A DNA stretch of 64,000 bases, taken from Paenibacillus sp. ACRRX. GTDB lineage: Bacteria; Bacillota; Bacilli; Paenibacillales; Paenibacillaceae. The notes below the pieces were generated by a model that did not search any database, was not told the DNA's origin, and was given only the letters and a program-made list of their open reading frames with translations. The stretch is from NCBI RefSeq assembly GCF_022346885.1, contig NZ_JAKRNK010000010.1, positions 120,071-184,070 of the forward strand, in the 5' to 3' direction. Every line of letters starts with the position of its first letter. Position 1 is the stretch's first letter. A program made the translations under genes and the position numbers. Shown piece by piece: positions 18,951-28,805 of this stretch.

Positions 18951-19008
18951 TACAGCCTCCTTCTTAGGGAAAGGTTATTTAGTAGTATAACAATGAAATT
19001 TATGGCTA

Positions 19009-19962
19009 TTATTGCAGCCATTTTGGAGAACGATCTCTCACGTCCCGCTGCTGTCCTTGAATGGGATAACCAGGGTCAAACGGATTGATGTGTACAAACA
19101 CATCCGCAACGTGCAAAAATTTGTGCAGCAAATGCTGCTTGACCCGTTTGCCTACACTGTGCCCCTCTGCAACAGTTAGCGCAGGATTCACACTAATCTT
19201 AATATCAACGATAACGTAGTGACCGTGTTCACGAGCTCGGAGCTCATCCACCAGTATGACACCATCCACCGTCTGCACTGCTTTAATGAGCGGATTCGCT
19301 TCTTCATCATGCAGGACATGATCCATTGTCGAATGAATGGAATCTATCACCAGCCTATAGCCCATCTTGAGAACCAACAAGGCTACCGCCAGCCCTGCAA
19401 CCGGATCTAGGTACAACAGCCAAGCAATGCCGAACTTACCACCAAGCATTGCGGCACCTACCCCAATCAAGGCTGCAATCGAAGAATATACATCGGAACG
19501 ATGCTCCCATGCATTGGCAATAAGCGCTTGTGAAGATAACCGCTTTCCTAAGCGATATTTGTATTGAAACATGCCTTCCTTCACCACAATTGACAAAAGC
19601 AGTACCGCAAGCGCATACCACTCGGGTATGTCCACGTGACCGCCATAGATCGCTTTGATAGCAGAAATAAGGAGCTCCAAGCCTACTACAAGCAGGAGGA
19701 CAGACACAATGATCGCCGCAATAGACTCTGCTTTTCCGTGCCCGTAAGGGTGATCCCGATCGGGAGGCCGCTTTGCAGCTTTAATGCCAACAAGGACGGC
19801 AAACGAACCGGCTACGTCAGATGCAGAGTGAAATGCATCCGCAATCAGTGCTTGGCTCCCTGAGGAAAAGCCCGCAATCCCTTTAAGACCCGCCAACAAA
19901 ATATTACCGATTATGCCAACCCATGCGCCGGTTTCTGCTTGTGCAAAACGGTCAGCTGCCAT
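19009..19962 (-). CDS. Cation diffusion facilitator family transporter
   Basis: CDF-family divalent cation/proton antiporter of 317 aa, exporting Zn, Co, Fe or Mn. Six hydrophobic segments occur in the first 215 residues; the metal site residues appear in LIADAFHSASDV (helix 2) and LIANAWEHRSDV (helix 5), the H/D pattern of Zn/Fe-type members. The cytoplasmic C-terminal domain (about 215-295) contains HVADVFVHINPF. The exact metal cannot be told from sequence. It lies between recJ and secDF in the same direction, with a terminator between it and secF. Confidence 0.92.
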   Translation of the reverse strand: MAADRFAQAETGAWVGIIGNILLAGLKGIAGFSSGSQALIADAFHSASDVAGSFAVLVGIKAAKRPPDRDHPYGHGKAESIAAIIVSVLLLVVGLELLISAIKAIYGGHVDIPEWYALAVLLLSIVVKEGMFQYKYRLGKRLSSQALIANAWEHRSDVYSSIAALIGVGAAMLGGKFGIAWLLYLDPVAGLAVALLVLKMGYRLVIDSIHSTMDHVLHDEEANPLIKAVQTVDGVILVDELRAREHGHYVIVDIKISVNPALTVAEGHSVGKRVKQHLLHKFLHVADVFVHINPFDPGYPIQGQQRDVRDRSPKWLQ

Positions 19963-20026
19963 ACTTCATCCCTCGTTTACTCACCAATTCAACTCTATTA
20001 GCACTTCCATAGGCCTAACACGCTAA

Positions 20027-20051
20027 AACCGCGTCGCAACGGACGCGGCTT
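20027..20051 (-). terminator. Terminator after secDF
   Basis: GC-rich hairpin AAGCCGCGTCC/GACGCGGTT followed by TTTAG on the minus strand, about 100 nt beyond the secF stop codon. Confidence 0.75.
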
Positions 20052-20150
20052 CAACGAATAAACAGGCCAAGCGCTTAGAGCAACAATGGACATTTATTCC
20101 TGCTATATCAGTTTACGCAGCAAGCACGCAAACTATCATAAAAAACAAAA

Positions 20151-21059
20151 TTAAGCTTGTTGAGGCTTTTTAGCTGTATTACTTGTCTTCTTTTCTTTGT
20201 TCTTAAGCACAGCCCACAGTGGGCTTGCAATAAAGATAGAAGAGTATGCGCCAAATGCCAAACCGATAATAATCGCAAGCGAGAACATCCGAATGGATTC
20301 ACTACCGAATACAAACAAGCAGACAGCTGCAACAAGTACCGTCAACACCGTATTAATGGAACGTGTAAGTGTCTGATACACACTATCATTAACTAGGTGA
20401 GCCAGGTCGTTCCAGTTGCGAACTTTAGCAAATCGAAGATTCTCGCGGATCCGGTCAAAAATAACTATCGTATCGTTGATGGAATATCCGATAATCGTCA
20501 AGATCGCAATAATAAACGGCAGATTGACTTCCAGTCGGAAGATTGAGAATACGCTAATAACCATAAAAGCATCATGCAGCAAGGCAATAACCGCAGAGAT
20601 GGCAAAACGCCACTCAAAGCGAATGCTTACATAAATGATAATCCCGATTGATGACAACAAGACGGCCCAGATCGCATTACGCTGCAGTTCTTTCGCAATC
20701 TCTACATCAACCGTGTTCACTTCAAACGAAGATCCAGGAGACAATTTGCCGAAGTCATCCTTTAGCTGTTTCTCCATCTTGTCCGTTAGCACTTCGTTAA
20801 AGCGAATATTAATTCGCTCGCTACCCATCGTAACATGAGGAGCCTTGGACATTTCGTACTTATCGAGCAGCTTGTCTACTTCAGCTTTCTCCACTTGTTT
20901 CTTGATTGTAATGTCCACATTCGTACCGGAGCTAAAGTCGACCCCGTAATTTAATCCGAAAATACCAAGTACTGCAACCCCTATTATCGTAATTGCAATC
21001 GAGAAAATAAAGAAATATTTACTGCTGTGTACAAAGTTAAACGTTCCTTTAAAGCGCAC
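20151..21059 (-). CDS. secF: Protein translocase subunit SecF
   Basis: Membrane component (302 aa) of the SecDF complex that uses the proton gradient to help Sec-exported proteins leave the channel. An N-terminal TM helix is followed by FGLNYGVDFSSGTNVDITI, the periplasmic-side domain, and five C-terminal TM helices with YSINDTIVIFDRIREN, the conserved proton-path motif. GTG at 21059 is chosen because AAGGAG lies 10 nt upstream; the GTG at 21068 would sit on the ribosome binding site. It overlaps secD by 11 nt, so translation is coupled. SecD and SecF are separate here, unlike the fused SecDF of B. subtilis. Confidence 0.95.
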   Translation of the reverse strand: MRFKGTFNFVHSSKYFFIFSIAITIIGVAVLGIFGLNYGVDFSSGTNVDITIKKQVEKAEVDKLLDKYEMSKAPHVTMGSERINIRFNEVLTDKMEKQLKDDFGKLSPGSSFEVNTVDVEIAKELQRNAIWAVLLSSIGIIIYVSIRFEWRFAISAVIALLHDAFMVISVFSIFRLEVNLPFIIAILTIIGYSINDTIVIFDRIRENLRFAKVRNWNDLAHLVNDSVYQTLTRSINTVLTVLVAAVCLFVFGSESIRMFSLAIIIGLAFGAYSSIFIASPLWAVLKNKEKKTSNTAKKPQQA

Positions 21060-22317
21060 GGATGTCACGCTCCTTCACACCATAATACCCAGGCTTGTTC
21101 CAAATGTTAGCCTTGATGACCAATTGAAGCAGCAGGCGCGAAATGTACACGTTCGTAATAATCGTACATACCACCGTCATCATCAAAATAAGTGCAAAGC
21201 CTTTAACTTGGCTCTCCCCGAGGAAGTACATCACAACAGCAGCGATAACCGTTGTCACGTTGGCGTCAATAATCGTACGGAACGAGTTCTTCGATCCAGC
21301 TCTCAGTGACGACATAACCGACTTGCCACTCTTCATCTCGTCTTTAATACGTTCATAGGTAATAATGTTGGCATCAACAGCCATCCCTAATCCCAGTACA
21401 AAGGCCGCTATCCCCGGAAGCGTAAGTGTAATATCTGACATCCAGAATACAAAGAGCAACAGCCATGTAAATAGAATAAGACAGAAGCTCGCAATAATAC
21501 CTGGCAAACGGTAAACGGCTAACATAAAGATCAGAATCAGCACGGTACCAATTAGCCCGGCTTTGACTGTCTGATCCAAAGATAATTTACCAAGCGTAGC
21601 TGCTACACTCTGCGTATACTTCTCGGTCAGCTTCAGCGGGAGCGAGCCCAAGTTGATCGTATCACGCAGCTCATTAGCTTCGGCATTTGTCTTTTGTCCA
21701 GTAATTGTTGCTTCGCCACCAGAAATCTCAAAATTAACTGCTGGATCCGATATCATCTTCTCGTCCATGTAGATGGCCAGATGATTGCGTCCTTCACTTA
21801 CTTTGGAAGCAAGACGCTTCGTAATCTCAGAAAACTTGTTCGCATCCTTCAGCTTAATGGAAACGACGGGGCTCTTTAGCTCGTCATAAACGACCTTTGC
21901 GCCACCCTCTACAAAGTCTGTTCCTTTTAGCTCGACCTTACAATAATCTGTAGCTGTCTTACAGCCATCTGAGCTCCGGAATGTTAATACCGATGGTTCT
22001 TTCAACTTCTCACGCACTGCCTGATCATCACCAACAGCCGCAATCTTCACTCGAATGCGGTTAGAGCCTTCTGTCGTAATTTCAGGTTCGCTAGTACCTT
22101 GAGCGTTAATCCGTTTCTCCAAACTCTTCGCAGTCTGTGTTAAGGTTTCAGAAGTAATCTTTCCACCCGGCTCAAGAGGTGATGCTTCATAAAGAATTTC
22201 GAAGCCGCCTTGTAAGTCCAGACCGAGACGAATGTTGTTCAGTATCGATGGGCTAGTCCATGCCATAACACCTAACGATACAACAACGATGAGCAAAAAT
22301 GCCATCATCCGTTTCAT
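21049..22317 (-). CDS. secD: Protein translocase subunit SecD
   Basis: Larger SecDF subunit, 422 aa. A TM helix and the signature LGLDLQGGFEILYE near the N-terminus are followed by the extracytoplasmic P1 region and six TM helices with LPGIAAFVLGLGMAVDANII. Upstream in-frame ATGs exist at 22380 and 22338, but a perfect sigma-A promoter (22380-22352) overlaps the first and puts the transcription start almost on the second. ATG at 22317 (MKRMMAF), with GGGG 11 nt upstream, is therefore the best start. Confidence 0.95.
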   Translation of the reverse strand: MKRMMAFLLIVVVSLGVMAWTSPSILNNIRLGLDLQGGFEILYEASPLEPGGKITSETLTQTAKSLEKRINAQGTSEPEITTEGSNRIRVKIAAVGDDQAVREKLKEPSVLTFRSSDGCKTATDYCKVELKGTDFVEGGAKVVYDELKSPVVSIKLKDANKFSEITKRLASKVSEGRNHLAIYMDEKMISDPAVNFEISGGEATITGQKTNAEANELRDTINLGSLPLKLTEKYTQSVAATLGKLSLDQTVKAGLIGTVLILIFMLAVYRLPGIIASFCLILFTWLLLFVFWMSDITLTLPGIAAFVLGLGMAVDANIITYERIKDEMKSGKSVMSSLRAGSKNSFRTIIDANVTTVIAAVVMYFLGESQVKGFALILMMTVVCTIITNVYISRLLLQLVIKANIWNKPGYYGVKERDIRAL

Positions 22318-22351
22318 TTCGTCCCATTCCCCTTTCATATTCAATATTCCT

Positions 22352-22380
22352 ATTATAATAGCCGTCAAAAAACGAGTCAA
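22352..22380 (-). promoter_or_regulatory. Sigma-A promoter of secDF
   Basis: TTGACT (22380-22375) and TATAAT (22357-22352) with a 17-nt spacer on the minus strand; the transcription start would be near 22345, about 28 nt before the chosen secD ATG. Confidence 0.85.
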
Positions 22381-22464
22381 TTTGCATATTAAAGATAGGA
22401 AAGCATTTACACAACCATTATAACAACTTCTAACCTATTTAAATCCGTGAAAAAAGTCTCACCT

Positions 22465-22746
22465 TTAAGAAAAGGGAGACCCGCGATAAGCTGACATTGT
22501 CATATAATTCATAAATTTGGTCACTTTTAACGACAAAATATCATTGACCACCTCATGAACTGCCGGTTCACCACTTTTCTTGTACTTCTCACTGACACAC
22601 TCCCATACTTCAGCAGCCGTCACATGCTCATAACCAATCAAGTGAAATTCTTCCGCTTTGCTCTGACATAACAATTCAACATCTTCATCCTTCAGTTTAT
22701 CCATCTCTACTTCTAAATCGAGTTCAACCCCTAGCTGCTCCACCAT
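22465..22746 (-). CDS. comN: Post-transcriptional regulator, ComN family
   Basis: Small soluble protein of 93 aa of the ComN/YrzD family. The middle and C-terminal parts (KAEEFHLIGYEHVTAAEVW and DILSLKVTKFMNYMTM) closely follow the B. subtilis ComN pattern. ComN affects expression of the comE operon after transcription and was reported to interact with DivIVA. The N-terminal 25 residues are acidic and helical. It sits upstream of secD in the same direction, as in B. subtilis. Confidence 0.88.
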   Translation of the reverse strand: MVEQLGVELDLEVEMDKLKDEDVELLCQSKAEEFHLIGYEHVTAAEVWECVSEKYKKSGEPAVHEVVNDILSLKVTKFMNYMTMSAYRGSPFS

Positions 22747-22911
22747 AACGGCCTCTCCCTTCCGTTCACTCTACTTTCATTCGCGCCTCACAACACCTGT
22801 TCCTGCTTACTAAAAGTCTAGAAGTAAAAATGTGCGGTATGTAATATGGACAACCGCATATGAATGAAGTAATGACAATAGGTACAAGTTACCTCAAGCG
22901 AGGGATCGTCG

Positions 22912-24519
22912 GTGAAAAAACAATCCTTTATCCAAGGCACGCTCATACTGCTAGCTGCCGGTATCGTCAATCGTATACTCGGCTTCATCCCGCGCATCAC
23001 ACTGCCTAGAATCATCGGAGCAGAAGGAGTTGGCATTTACCAGCTCGGCTACCCATTCCTTATCGTTATGATTACCATTATTACAGGTGGCGTACCACTG
23101 GCTGTCTCCAAGTTAGTGGCTGAAGCAGAATCAAGAGGCGATAGGGCGCGCACATATCGAATTCTACGAGCCGCGCTCTTGTTAACTTCTACCGTTGGTA
23201 TCCTGCTGTCCATCATCAGCTTGCTGCTAGCTCCATGGATTACGTCACATCTGTTAACGGACAAGCGTGTCTATTTCACTTTTCTTATTATGACACCAAT
23301 TATCGTTCTTGTCGCTGTATCTTCTGTGCTTCGTGGTTATTTTCAGGGGAAGCATAATATGATTCCCACTGCAGTGTCTCAAGTGACGGAGACGATTATA
23401 CGTATTATCGCCGTCATCGCCTGCGCCTATGTATTGCTGCCTTATGGTCTGGAGTGGGCAGCCGCTGGCGCAATGCTCGGCACCGTAATTGGCGAGCTAG
23501 GAGGGCTGTCTGTACTTTGTTACGAGCTCTACGCCTCCCGCAAGCGGAAACGTATGGAAATCGCCTCGGCGGTTGAGCAGCCTGCATTAGTACTCGAGCA
23601 AGAGGTTACATCCCAAACACAAAGAGGCGTATGGCGCAGCATGATGAGAATCGCACTCCCGGTAACGGGTGGGAAGCTCGTCGGCTCCCTCTCCTATTTG
23701 GTGGAGTCGATTGCGATTGCCCGCAGCCTAGCCGTAGCTGGCATAGCCACAGCCGTTGCTACAGCACAGTACGGCGCGCTGCAAGGCATGATCATTCCCA
23801 TCCTGCTGCTGCCCGGAGCACTCACCTATTCACTTGCCGTATCGCTTGTACCTTCCTTATCCGAAGCATACGGCCGCAACGACATGAAAACGATACATAA
23901 GCGGCTTCATCAAGCGATACGACTTGCGCTCGTATGTGGGGCACCGTTTGCGGTAGTCATGTTTGTACTGGCACTACCGCTCTGTGTGCTGCTCTATAAT
24001 GATCCCGCTGTAGCTCCTATGCTGCGCTGGATGGCACCTATCGCTGTGTTTATTTATATTCAGGCTCCATTGCAAGCCGCGCTGCAAGCACTCGATCGAC
24101 CAGGGACTGCGCTAACAAATACACTGATCGGCGCAACCCTTAAGCTGCTTCTGATTATCCAGCTTGCTTCAATGCCCGCCTTGGGCATTATGGGTGCTGT
24201 GATCGCTATTAGTGTGAATACAGTAATTGTGACATTGCTGCACGCTTGGAGTGTCATTCGATCCTTAAAGCTAAAACTCCCTTGGCTTGACTTCGCTAAA
24301 GTAGCTGCAGCAATGGTCATCATGGCTGGTGTCGTGCAGTATATCTACGTACATGCACCTCTTGGTGAGGGCCATGCGCTCTTTCGCTTTATTGCTGGCT
24401 GTCTCAGCGGTATTGTGACTTATGTATCTTTGCTCATTGTGATGAAATTAGTAGATCGCAGTGATATGAGCCGTGTGCCAATCTTTGGCCGCTGGTTCTC
24501 CCAAAAGCCAACATCGTAA
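22912..24519 (+). CDS. spoVB: Stage V sporulation protein B (MOP-family lipid flippase)
   Basis: Polytopic membrane protein of 535 aa of the SpoVB/MurJ-like MOP flippase family, with about 14 hydrophobic helices. The N-terminal signature (FIQGTLILLAAGIVNRILG; IIGAEGVGIYQLGYPF) and GVPLAVSKLVAEA are characteristic. SpoVB is needed for spore cortex peptidoglycan, presumably as a lipid-linked precursor flippase in the mother cell. Start is GTG at 22912 after a GAGGG element. Its neighbours comN and secDF are on the opposite strand; spoVB, comN and secDF also lie together in B. subtilis. Confidence 0.94.
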   Translation: MKKQSFIQGTLILLAAGIVNRILGFIPRITLPRIIGAEGVGIYQLGYPFLIVMITIITGGVPLAVSKLVAEAESRGDRARTYRILRAALLLTSTVGILLSIISLLLAPWITSHLLTDKRVYFTFLIMTPIIVLVAVSSVLRGYFQGKHNMIPTAVSQVTETIIRIIAVIACAYVLLPYGLEWAAAGAMLGTVIGELGGLSVLCYELYASRKRKRMEIASAVEQPALVLEQEVTSQTQRGVWRSMMRIALPVTGGKLVGSLSYLVESIAIARSLAVAGIATAVATAQYGALQGMIIPILLLPGALTYSLAVSLVPSLSEAYGRNDMKTIHKRLHQAIRLALVCGAPFAVVMFVLALPLCVLLYNDPAVAPMLRWMAPIAVFIYIQAPLQAALQALDRPGTALTNTLIGATLKLLLIIQLASMPALGIMGAVIAISVNTVIVTLLHAWSVIRSLKLKLPWLDFAKVAAAMVIMAGVVQYIYVHAPLGEGHALFRFIAGCLSGIVTYVSLLIVMKLVDRSDMSRVPIFGRWFSQKPTS

Positions 24520-24522
24520 CTT

Positions 24523-24564
24523 AAAAAGATGCGAGCCGTTGATTTAACGAATCGCATCTTTTTT
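24523..24564. terminator. Bidirectional terminator between spoVB and the DUF421 gene
   Basis: AAAAAGATGCGA/TCGCATCTTTTTT hairpin with a 16-nt loop. It lies just after the spoVB stop and overlaps the stop codon and last codons of the converging DUF421 gene. Confidence 0.85.
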
Positions 24565-25452
24565 ATCGAGGAACAACTCCCCTTTATGATCAATACTGCA
24601 AAAAAAGACGTCTTTAAAATCTTTGATGCCTCGCAGCTTCATTTCTGCTTTCAACCAAAAACGTGTCTTATCGATCTGCTCCAAACTATCATCCATGACC
24701 TTGCCATCCATAATAAGCGGCAGAGGAAGGGTAACAAACTTGATCTTGTCTGCTTGTATCACAGGCTTGCTACCTGCACTCCCGATACTTCCTGCTGCAT
24801 AAACGGCTGACTCACCAGTAGCAGAACCGCCAGAGGAACTAACCGAACCTCTGCTTTTTGTCTGGTCTGCCTTGGATGGACTCCCCTCCGCACCCGCTCT
24901 AGAAGGGATGTTCACAAGATCTCCTGGACGACTACCAACTTGCTGGCTGCCTGACTCCAGTTCCTCTGTAAATCCCCCAGACTGACCTCCGCTTTGTATG
25001 GCTTCATCTTTCATGAAGATGGTCAGCTTACCCGTCGCTTCCAGAATAGCATATTCAACATCCTGAACAGAATCCACACCCTGTTCCCTCAGCTGCAGCA
25101 TAAGATCATCCAAGTTATAGCGCTGCTTTCGCATCTCTTCACGGTTCAGATTCCCCTGACTGATAATAATGCTTGGCTTGCCATCAAATATTTCCCGTAG
25201 ACGTCTGCTTTTTAATGTTAGAAATGCAAGTGTCACCTGAACGACAACCAGCACGATCATCGGTGTAATACTTTCCAACAGCGGTCTTTCTGTATTCTCA
25301 ATACTGAATACCGCAATCTCAGCTATCATAATGGAAATGACCAGATCAAACACGGACAATTTGCCTATTTCTCGTTTACCCATGACTCGAAGTACAATAA
25401 ACACCAGAAAGTACATCAAAATGGTATGCCAAATATGGGGCCACACGTTCAT
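24544..25452 (-). CDS. DUF421 (YetF-like) membrane protein with low-complexity insert
   Basis: Protein of 302 aa of the YetF/YdfS/DUF421 family. Three TM helices fill the first 80 residues (HTILMYFLVFIVLRVMGKRE is the family start), followed by the cytoplasmic DUF421 domain with GKPSIIISQGNLNREEMRKQ. Between the two halves of that domain (about residues 155-225) lies a Gly/Ser-rich linker, which is unusual. The domain ends normally with LRGIKDFKDVFFCSID. Some spore-forming relatives carry YetF proteins as germination-linked membrane proteins; the function here is unknown. ATG at 25452 has GGAGG 10 nt upstream. Confidence 0.85.
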   Translation of the reverse strand: MNVWPHIWHTILMYFLVFIVLRVMGKREIGKLSVFDLVISIMIAEIAVFSIENTERPLLESITPMIVLVVVQVTLAFLTLKSRRLREIFDGKPSIIISQGNLNREEMRKQRYNLDDLMLQLREQGVDSVQDVEYAILEATGKLTIFMKDEAIQSGGQSGGFTEELESGSQQVGSRPGDLVNIPSRAGAEGSPSKADQTKSRGSVSSSGGSATGESAVYAAGSIGSAGSKPVIQADKIKFVTLPLPLIMDGKVMDDSLEQIDKTRFWLKAEMKLRGIKDFKDVFFCSIDHKGELFLDKKDAIR

Positions 25453-25629
25453 TGTGCTTTGTCCTCCAATTTCCACAAGATGTGAGTGAGCGCATTAGCC
25501 ACTGTAATGGTATTCTGACCGCTCTCATGGAAAGACATGCAGCATGCTGATATGTGTTTATTGCCATTATCTGAATACTGGACATTAAGTATATTTTAGC
25601 CACCATTTAGATTGACTGGAGAACACGCT

Positions 25630-26943
25630 TTATAGGATAAATAACAACAAATAGCCTGTAGAGATCACTAACGACAATAACGTAAGTGGTGCGCCAATCT
25701 TTAAGAATTCCCAGTAGCTGAATCCATGTCCCTCTTTCTTTGCCATACCTGACACGATTACGTTTGCAGAAGCGCCGATAATCGTCCCATTTCCACCTAA
25801 ACAGGCCCCCAGCGCCAATGCCCACCAAATGGGATTCAGATCATGCGGACTTGTTATCCCCATTTGAGTACCCAAGTCTTGGATTAACGGGATCATGGTA
25901 GCCACAAAAGGAATGTTATCAATTGTAGCGGAAGCAAAGCCGGATACCCACAGAATCAGCATCGTTGTCTTCGTTATGTCCCCTTCAGTCAAATCCAAAG
26001 TCATTTGCGCCAATTGTCCGATAATTCCGGCTTCAATTAAACCACCAACGAGAATGAACAATCCAATAAAGAATAGGATAGTTACCCACTCTACCTGGTG
26101 CAGTGCTTCTTCAATCTCATGCTCGCCGCGTGTTCCAATCAGCATCAGTAACGTAGCGCCAGCCATTGCAACGACAGAAGCTTCAACATGAATAACCGAA
26201 TGCAGGGCAAACCCTGCAATTGTAAGCATAAGCACAACTAACGATTTGCGAACAAGGCGCTTATCCTTGATGTATTCATCGGCAGATAATTCCATCAAAG
26301 CTGCACGCTGCTGATCGCTGACTTGAAGCTGTTTTCTGTAAATAAGGACAAGCAGACCAATGATCACAAGCATAATGACAATAACAACTGGTGCTAGGTA
26401 CTGCAGAAACATGTTAAACGTCAAATGCTTATTGGCAGACCCAATCATTATGTTAGGTGGATCACCAATCAACGTAGCTGTCCCGCCTACGTTAGCAGCA
26501 ATAATTTCAGCAATCAGATAAGGAACGGGGTTCACTTTTAACATCCGGGTAATAGAGAATGTGATAGGTACAATTAAAAGTACGGTTGTAACATTGTCCA
26601 GAAATGCGGACCCCAAAGCGGTTAACGAAGACATAATGACCAGGATGCGAACAGGCCTGCCTTGTGCTTTCTGGGCAGCTTTAACCGCAATGTATTGGAA
26701 CACACCGCTCTTATTTGTAATTCCTACCAATATCATCATCCCTACAAGTAGGAAGATCGTATTCCACTCGATATAATTCGTAAAGGCGACATGCGCATCC
26801 ACAATCTGCAATATGAGCATAAGTACCGCACCTAACAATGCAATAACTGCGCGGTTTAATTTCTCAGAAATGATAATTGCATATGTAACCAAAAATACGA
26901 TAACTGCTGCAGTAACCTGCCAACTCTCCATATGATGCTCCAC
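25630..26943 (-). CDS. ArsB/NhaD (SLC13-type) family ion transporter
   Basis: Polytopic transporter of about 437 aa of the ion transporter superfamily that includes ArsB and NhaD. Two repeat halves each carry a characteristic loop: GTATLIGDPPNIMIGSA in the first and GNGTIIGASANVIVSGMA in the second. DNVTT and DNIPF mark the corresponding re-entrant helices. The substrate could be sodium (as antiporter), arsenite or an organic anion; no ars genes are adjacent. The start is uncertain: GTG at 26943 has GAGAGGG 9 nt upstream, and ATG at 26931 has GGAG 6 nt upstream. Confidence 0.9.
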   Translation of the reverse strand: MEHHMESWQVTAAVIVFLVTYAIIISEKLNRAVIALLGAVLMLILQIVDAHVAFTNYIEWNTIFLLVGMMILVGITNKSGVFQYIAVKAAQKAQGRPVRILVIMSSLTALGSAFLDNVTTVLLIVPITFSITRMLKVNPVPYLIAEIIAANVGGTATLIGDPPNIMIGSANKHLTFNMFLQYLAPVVIVIMLVIIGLLVLIYRKQLQVSDQQRAALMELSADEYIKDKRLVRKSLVVLMLTIAGFALHSVIHVEASVVAMAGATLLMLIGTRGEHEIEEALHQVEWVTILFFIGLFILVGGLIEAGIIGQLAQMTLDLTEGDITKTTMLILWVSGFASATIDNIPFVATMIPLIQDLGTQMGITSPHDLNPIWWALALGACLGGNGTIIGASANVIVSGMAKKEGHGFSYWEFLKIGAPLTLLSLVISTGYLLLFIL

Positions 26944-27162
26944 TATTTCCATCCCTCTCCATGTCGGCGCAAGTAGTTCGTACTAGTTACCCATGAACAC
27001 ACTTCGTCTTATTCTTCAAGATTATAACGCCGTCCTTTTTTTTCGTCCATGTTTCGATTGTTTCATCACCACACTTTAGCAATCTTTCAGTATCGACTTG
27101 TACTATTTCTTATAGCTTGCCCATACGATGAATACAAATAGCTTGTTCAAGGAGGGGATCTG

Positions 27163-27558
27163 ATGAATGCGATTCAAAAAGTAAGCAATTGGAAGATGAA
27201 TCCGATATTTGCAGGCATCTGTTATGGCTTTGTATGGTTAGCTTTAGGTGCGCTGACACTTTCTGTCCTGCTAGCAGCCAGCTCAGCGAGTGAAGATAAT
27301 ATGAAGAGCTACACTTATATTATTCATGGATTTGCTTTGCTTGTAGCAGGGTGGACTGCTGGACGTCGCAGCGGCAAGAAAGGCTGGTATTATGGGGGGA
27401 TAACAGGACTACTCTATTTACTGATTGTCCTTATAATCGGATTTTTAGCTATGGACGTATCATTTAATTGGAATAAATTACTTTATATTTTACTATCCTT
27501 TGGTGTGGCCGCTCTAGGCGGAATAGCAGGAGTAAATACAAAAAAACATAAGAAATAA
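27163..27558 (+). CDS. TIGR04086/YrzE family membrane protein
   Basis: Small membrane protein of 131 aa with four hydrophobic helices and a positively charged middle loop (GRRSGKKGWYYGGITG). The pattern FAGICYGFVWLALGALTLSV and the C-terminal GVAALGGIAGVNTKK match the TIGR04086 family (YrzE in B. subtilis), which in many Bacillales lies near yajC-tgt. Function is unknown. A strong AAGGAGGGG ribosome binding site precedes the ATG. Confidence 0.82.
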   Translation: MNAIQKVSNWKMNPIFAGICYGFVWLALGALTLSVLLAASSASEDNMKSYTYIIHGFALLVAGWTAGRRSGKKGWYYGGITGLLYLLIVLIIGFLAMDVSFNWNKLLYILLSFGVAALGGIAGVNTKKHKK

Positions 27559-27676
27559 ACCCCATGATTGAAATTTCCGGGTAAAAAAGGGACTTTCCGT
27601 CCGCTGATGTTCCTCTCTCTTTGTGATATACTATGAAAGTTAATGCTTGGTGAAAAGGCATAATAGGGGGAGCATA

Positions 27677-28555
27677 ATGATTCAATTCCATTCCATGCAG
27701 ACTATCACGATCTGGACAGTCATCGTTGTGATAGCTCTCGTCTGGTTCGGTTCTCGCAAGCAGCCACTTGCTGTTTTTGCGTCTATATTCCGAGCACTTT
27801 GGCAGTCAAGACCATTTCTAATCGCATTTATTTCACTTATTTTGATTCTTTTAGTTAATAAGTATGAATTGGATATCGAACAACTTATGAATATTTCTTG
27901 GGACTTTACTCCTGCTATTCATCAGTTGGAAGGGCAATTCGTAAACAGCTTCCAGCAGCTGTTTAATCATCCGTTTCTAACCCAGATACTAGCGGTTTTT
28001 TATTTGATCGTATTTCAGGGTTTGATTGTGTCTTCTATCGGGATATATACAGCATCCGGCAAATTAAAGATGGCCATTGCTGTCTGTTATGCTATCGCGA
28101 TTAATTATGTGATCGCTATTCCGTTCTACTTGTTCTTCCCAGTAAATGAAGTGTGGTCATACCCACCGGCAGGCGTGGAATTTGTAATGCTGCAGGTGTT
28201 TCCAACATTCGAGGAGCACTATCGCCAGTTCTCAGGGCTTGATAACTGCTTTCCAAGTCTGCATACCTCGATCTCCGTTACGGTTGCCTTAATTGCAGCC
28301 AGATCAGGCATTCGACGATGGTCTATTTTCACAGGAGCCAGCGCACTTATTATCATTTTCTCCATCTTCTATATGGGCATTCATTGGTTGTCTGATATGC
28401 TGGCAGGTGTGGCATTAGCCGTATTCGCTAGCTGGTTGGGGATGAAGTTGGCAGGTGTTGAGCCTTCCATGAAAGCGATGTTAAGCAAAAGACAGCAGCC
28501 GGTGAGCCCGACACGTAGTAAGAATGTTACGGGATCGAATCAAACAGCAGAGTAG
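27677..28555 (+). CDS. PAP2-superfamily membrane phosphatase/transferase (Aur1/Ipt1-like)
   Basis: Membrane protein of 292 aa with six or seven TM helices. The active-site motifs are NCFPSLHTSIS and GIHWLSDMLAG (His-x3-Asp), which fit the PAP2 subgroup related to inositol-phosphotransferases rather than the classical PSGH phosphatases. The K-x6-RP motif is not visible. It could act on lipid phosphates or undecaprenyl-linked substrates. ATG at 27677 is chosen for the GGGGGAG 6 nt upstream. A strong terminator follows. Confidence 0.85.
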   Translation: MIQFHSMQTITIWTVIVVIALVWFGSRKQPLAVFASIFRALWQSRPFLIAFISLILILLVNKYELDIEQLMNISWDFTPAIHQLEGQFVNSFQQLFNHPFLTQILAVFYLIVFQGLIVSSIGIYTASGKLKMAIAVCYAIAINYVIAIPFYLFFPVNEVWSYPPAGVEFVMLQVFPTFEEHYRQFSGLDNCFPSLHTSISVTVALIAARSGIRRWSIFTGASALIIIFSIFYMGIHWLSDMLAGVALAVFASWLGMKLAGVEPSMKAMLSKRQQPVSPTRSKNVTGSNQTAE

Positions 28556-28590
28556 GTTCGGACAAGATGATATAGAATGATTGAGTTGGG

Positions 28591-28625
28591 CAGCCCTCCG
28601 TCACCTTTTGGTGCTTGGAGGGCTG
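28591..28625 (+). terminator. Terminator after the PAP2 gene
   Basis: CAGCCCTCC/GGAGGGCTG stem with inner CACC/GGTG, followed by TTCTGTTTG on the plus strand. Confidence 0.85.
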
Positions 28626-28805
28626 TTCTGTTTGAATAGGTACGTATTACTATTACTAACAACGAACGCGTTGATTAAAAATATATATCCCTAATGTTAC
28701 TTGAGCTGCATGTTTCACTTTTATTTTCCATTTTTTACTATTTTATAAATATCAATATGCAGCCACAACCAGCACCACACCATCTCAAGCTTATCTCAAA
28801 ATAAA

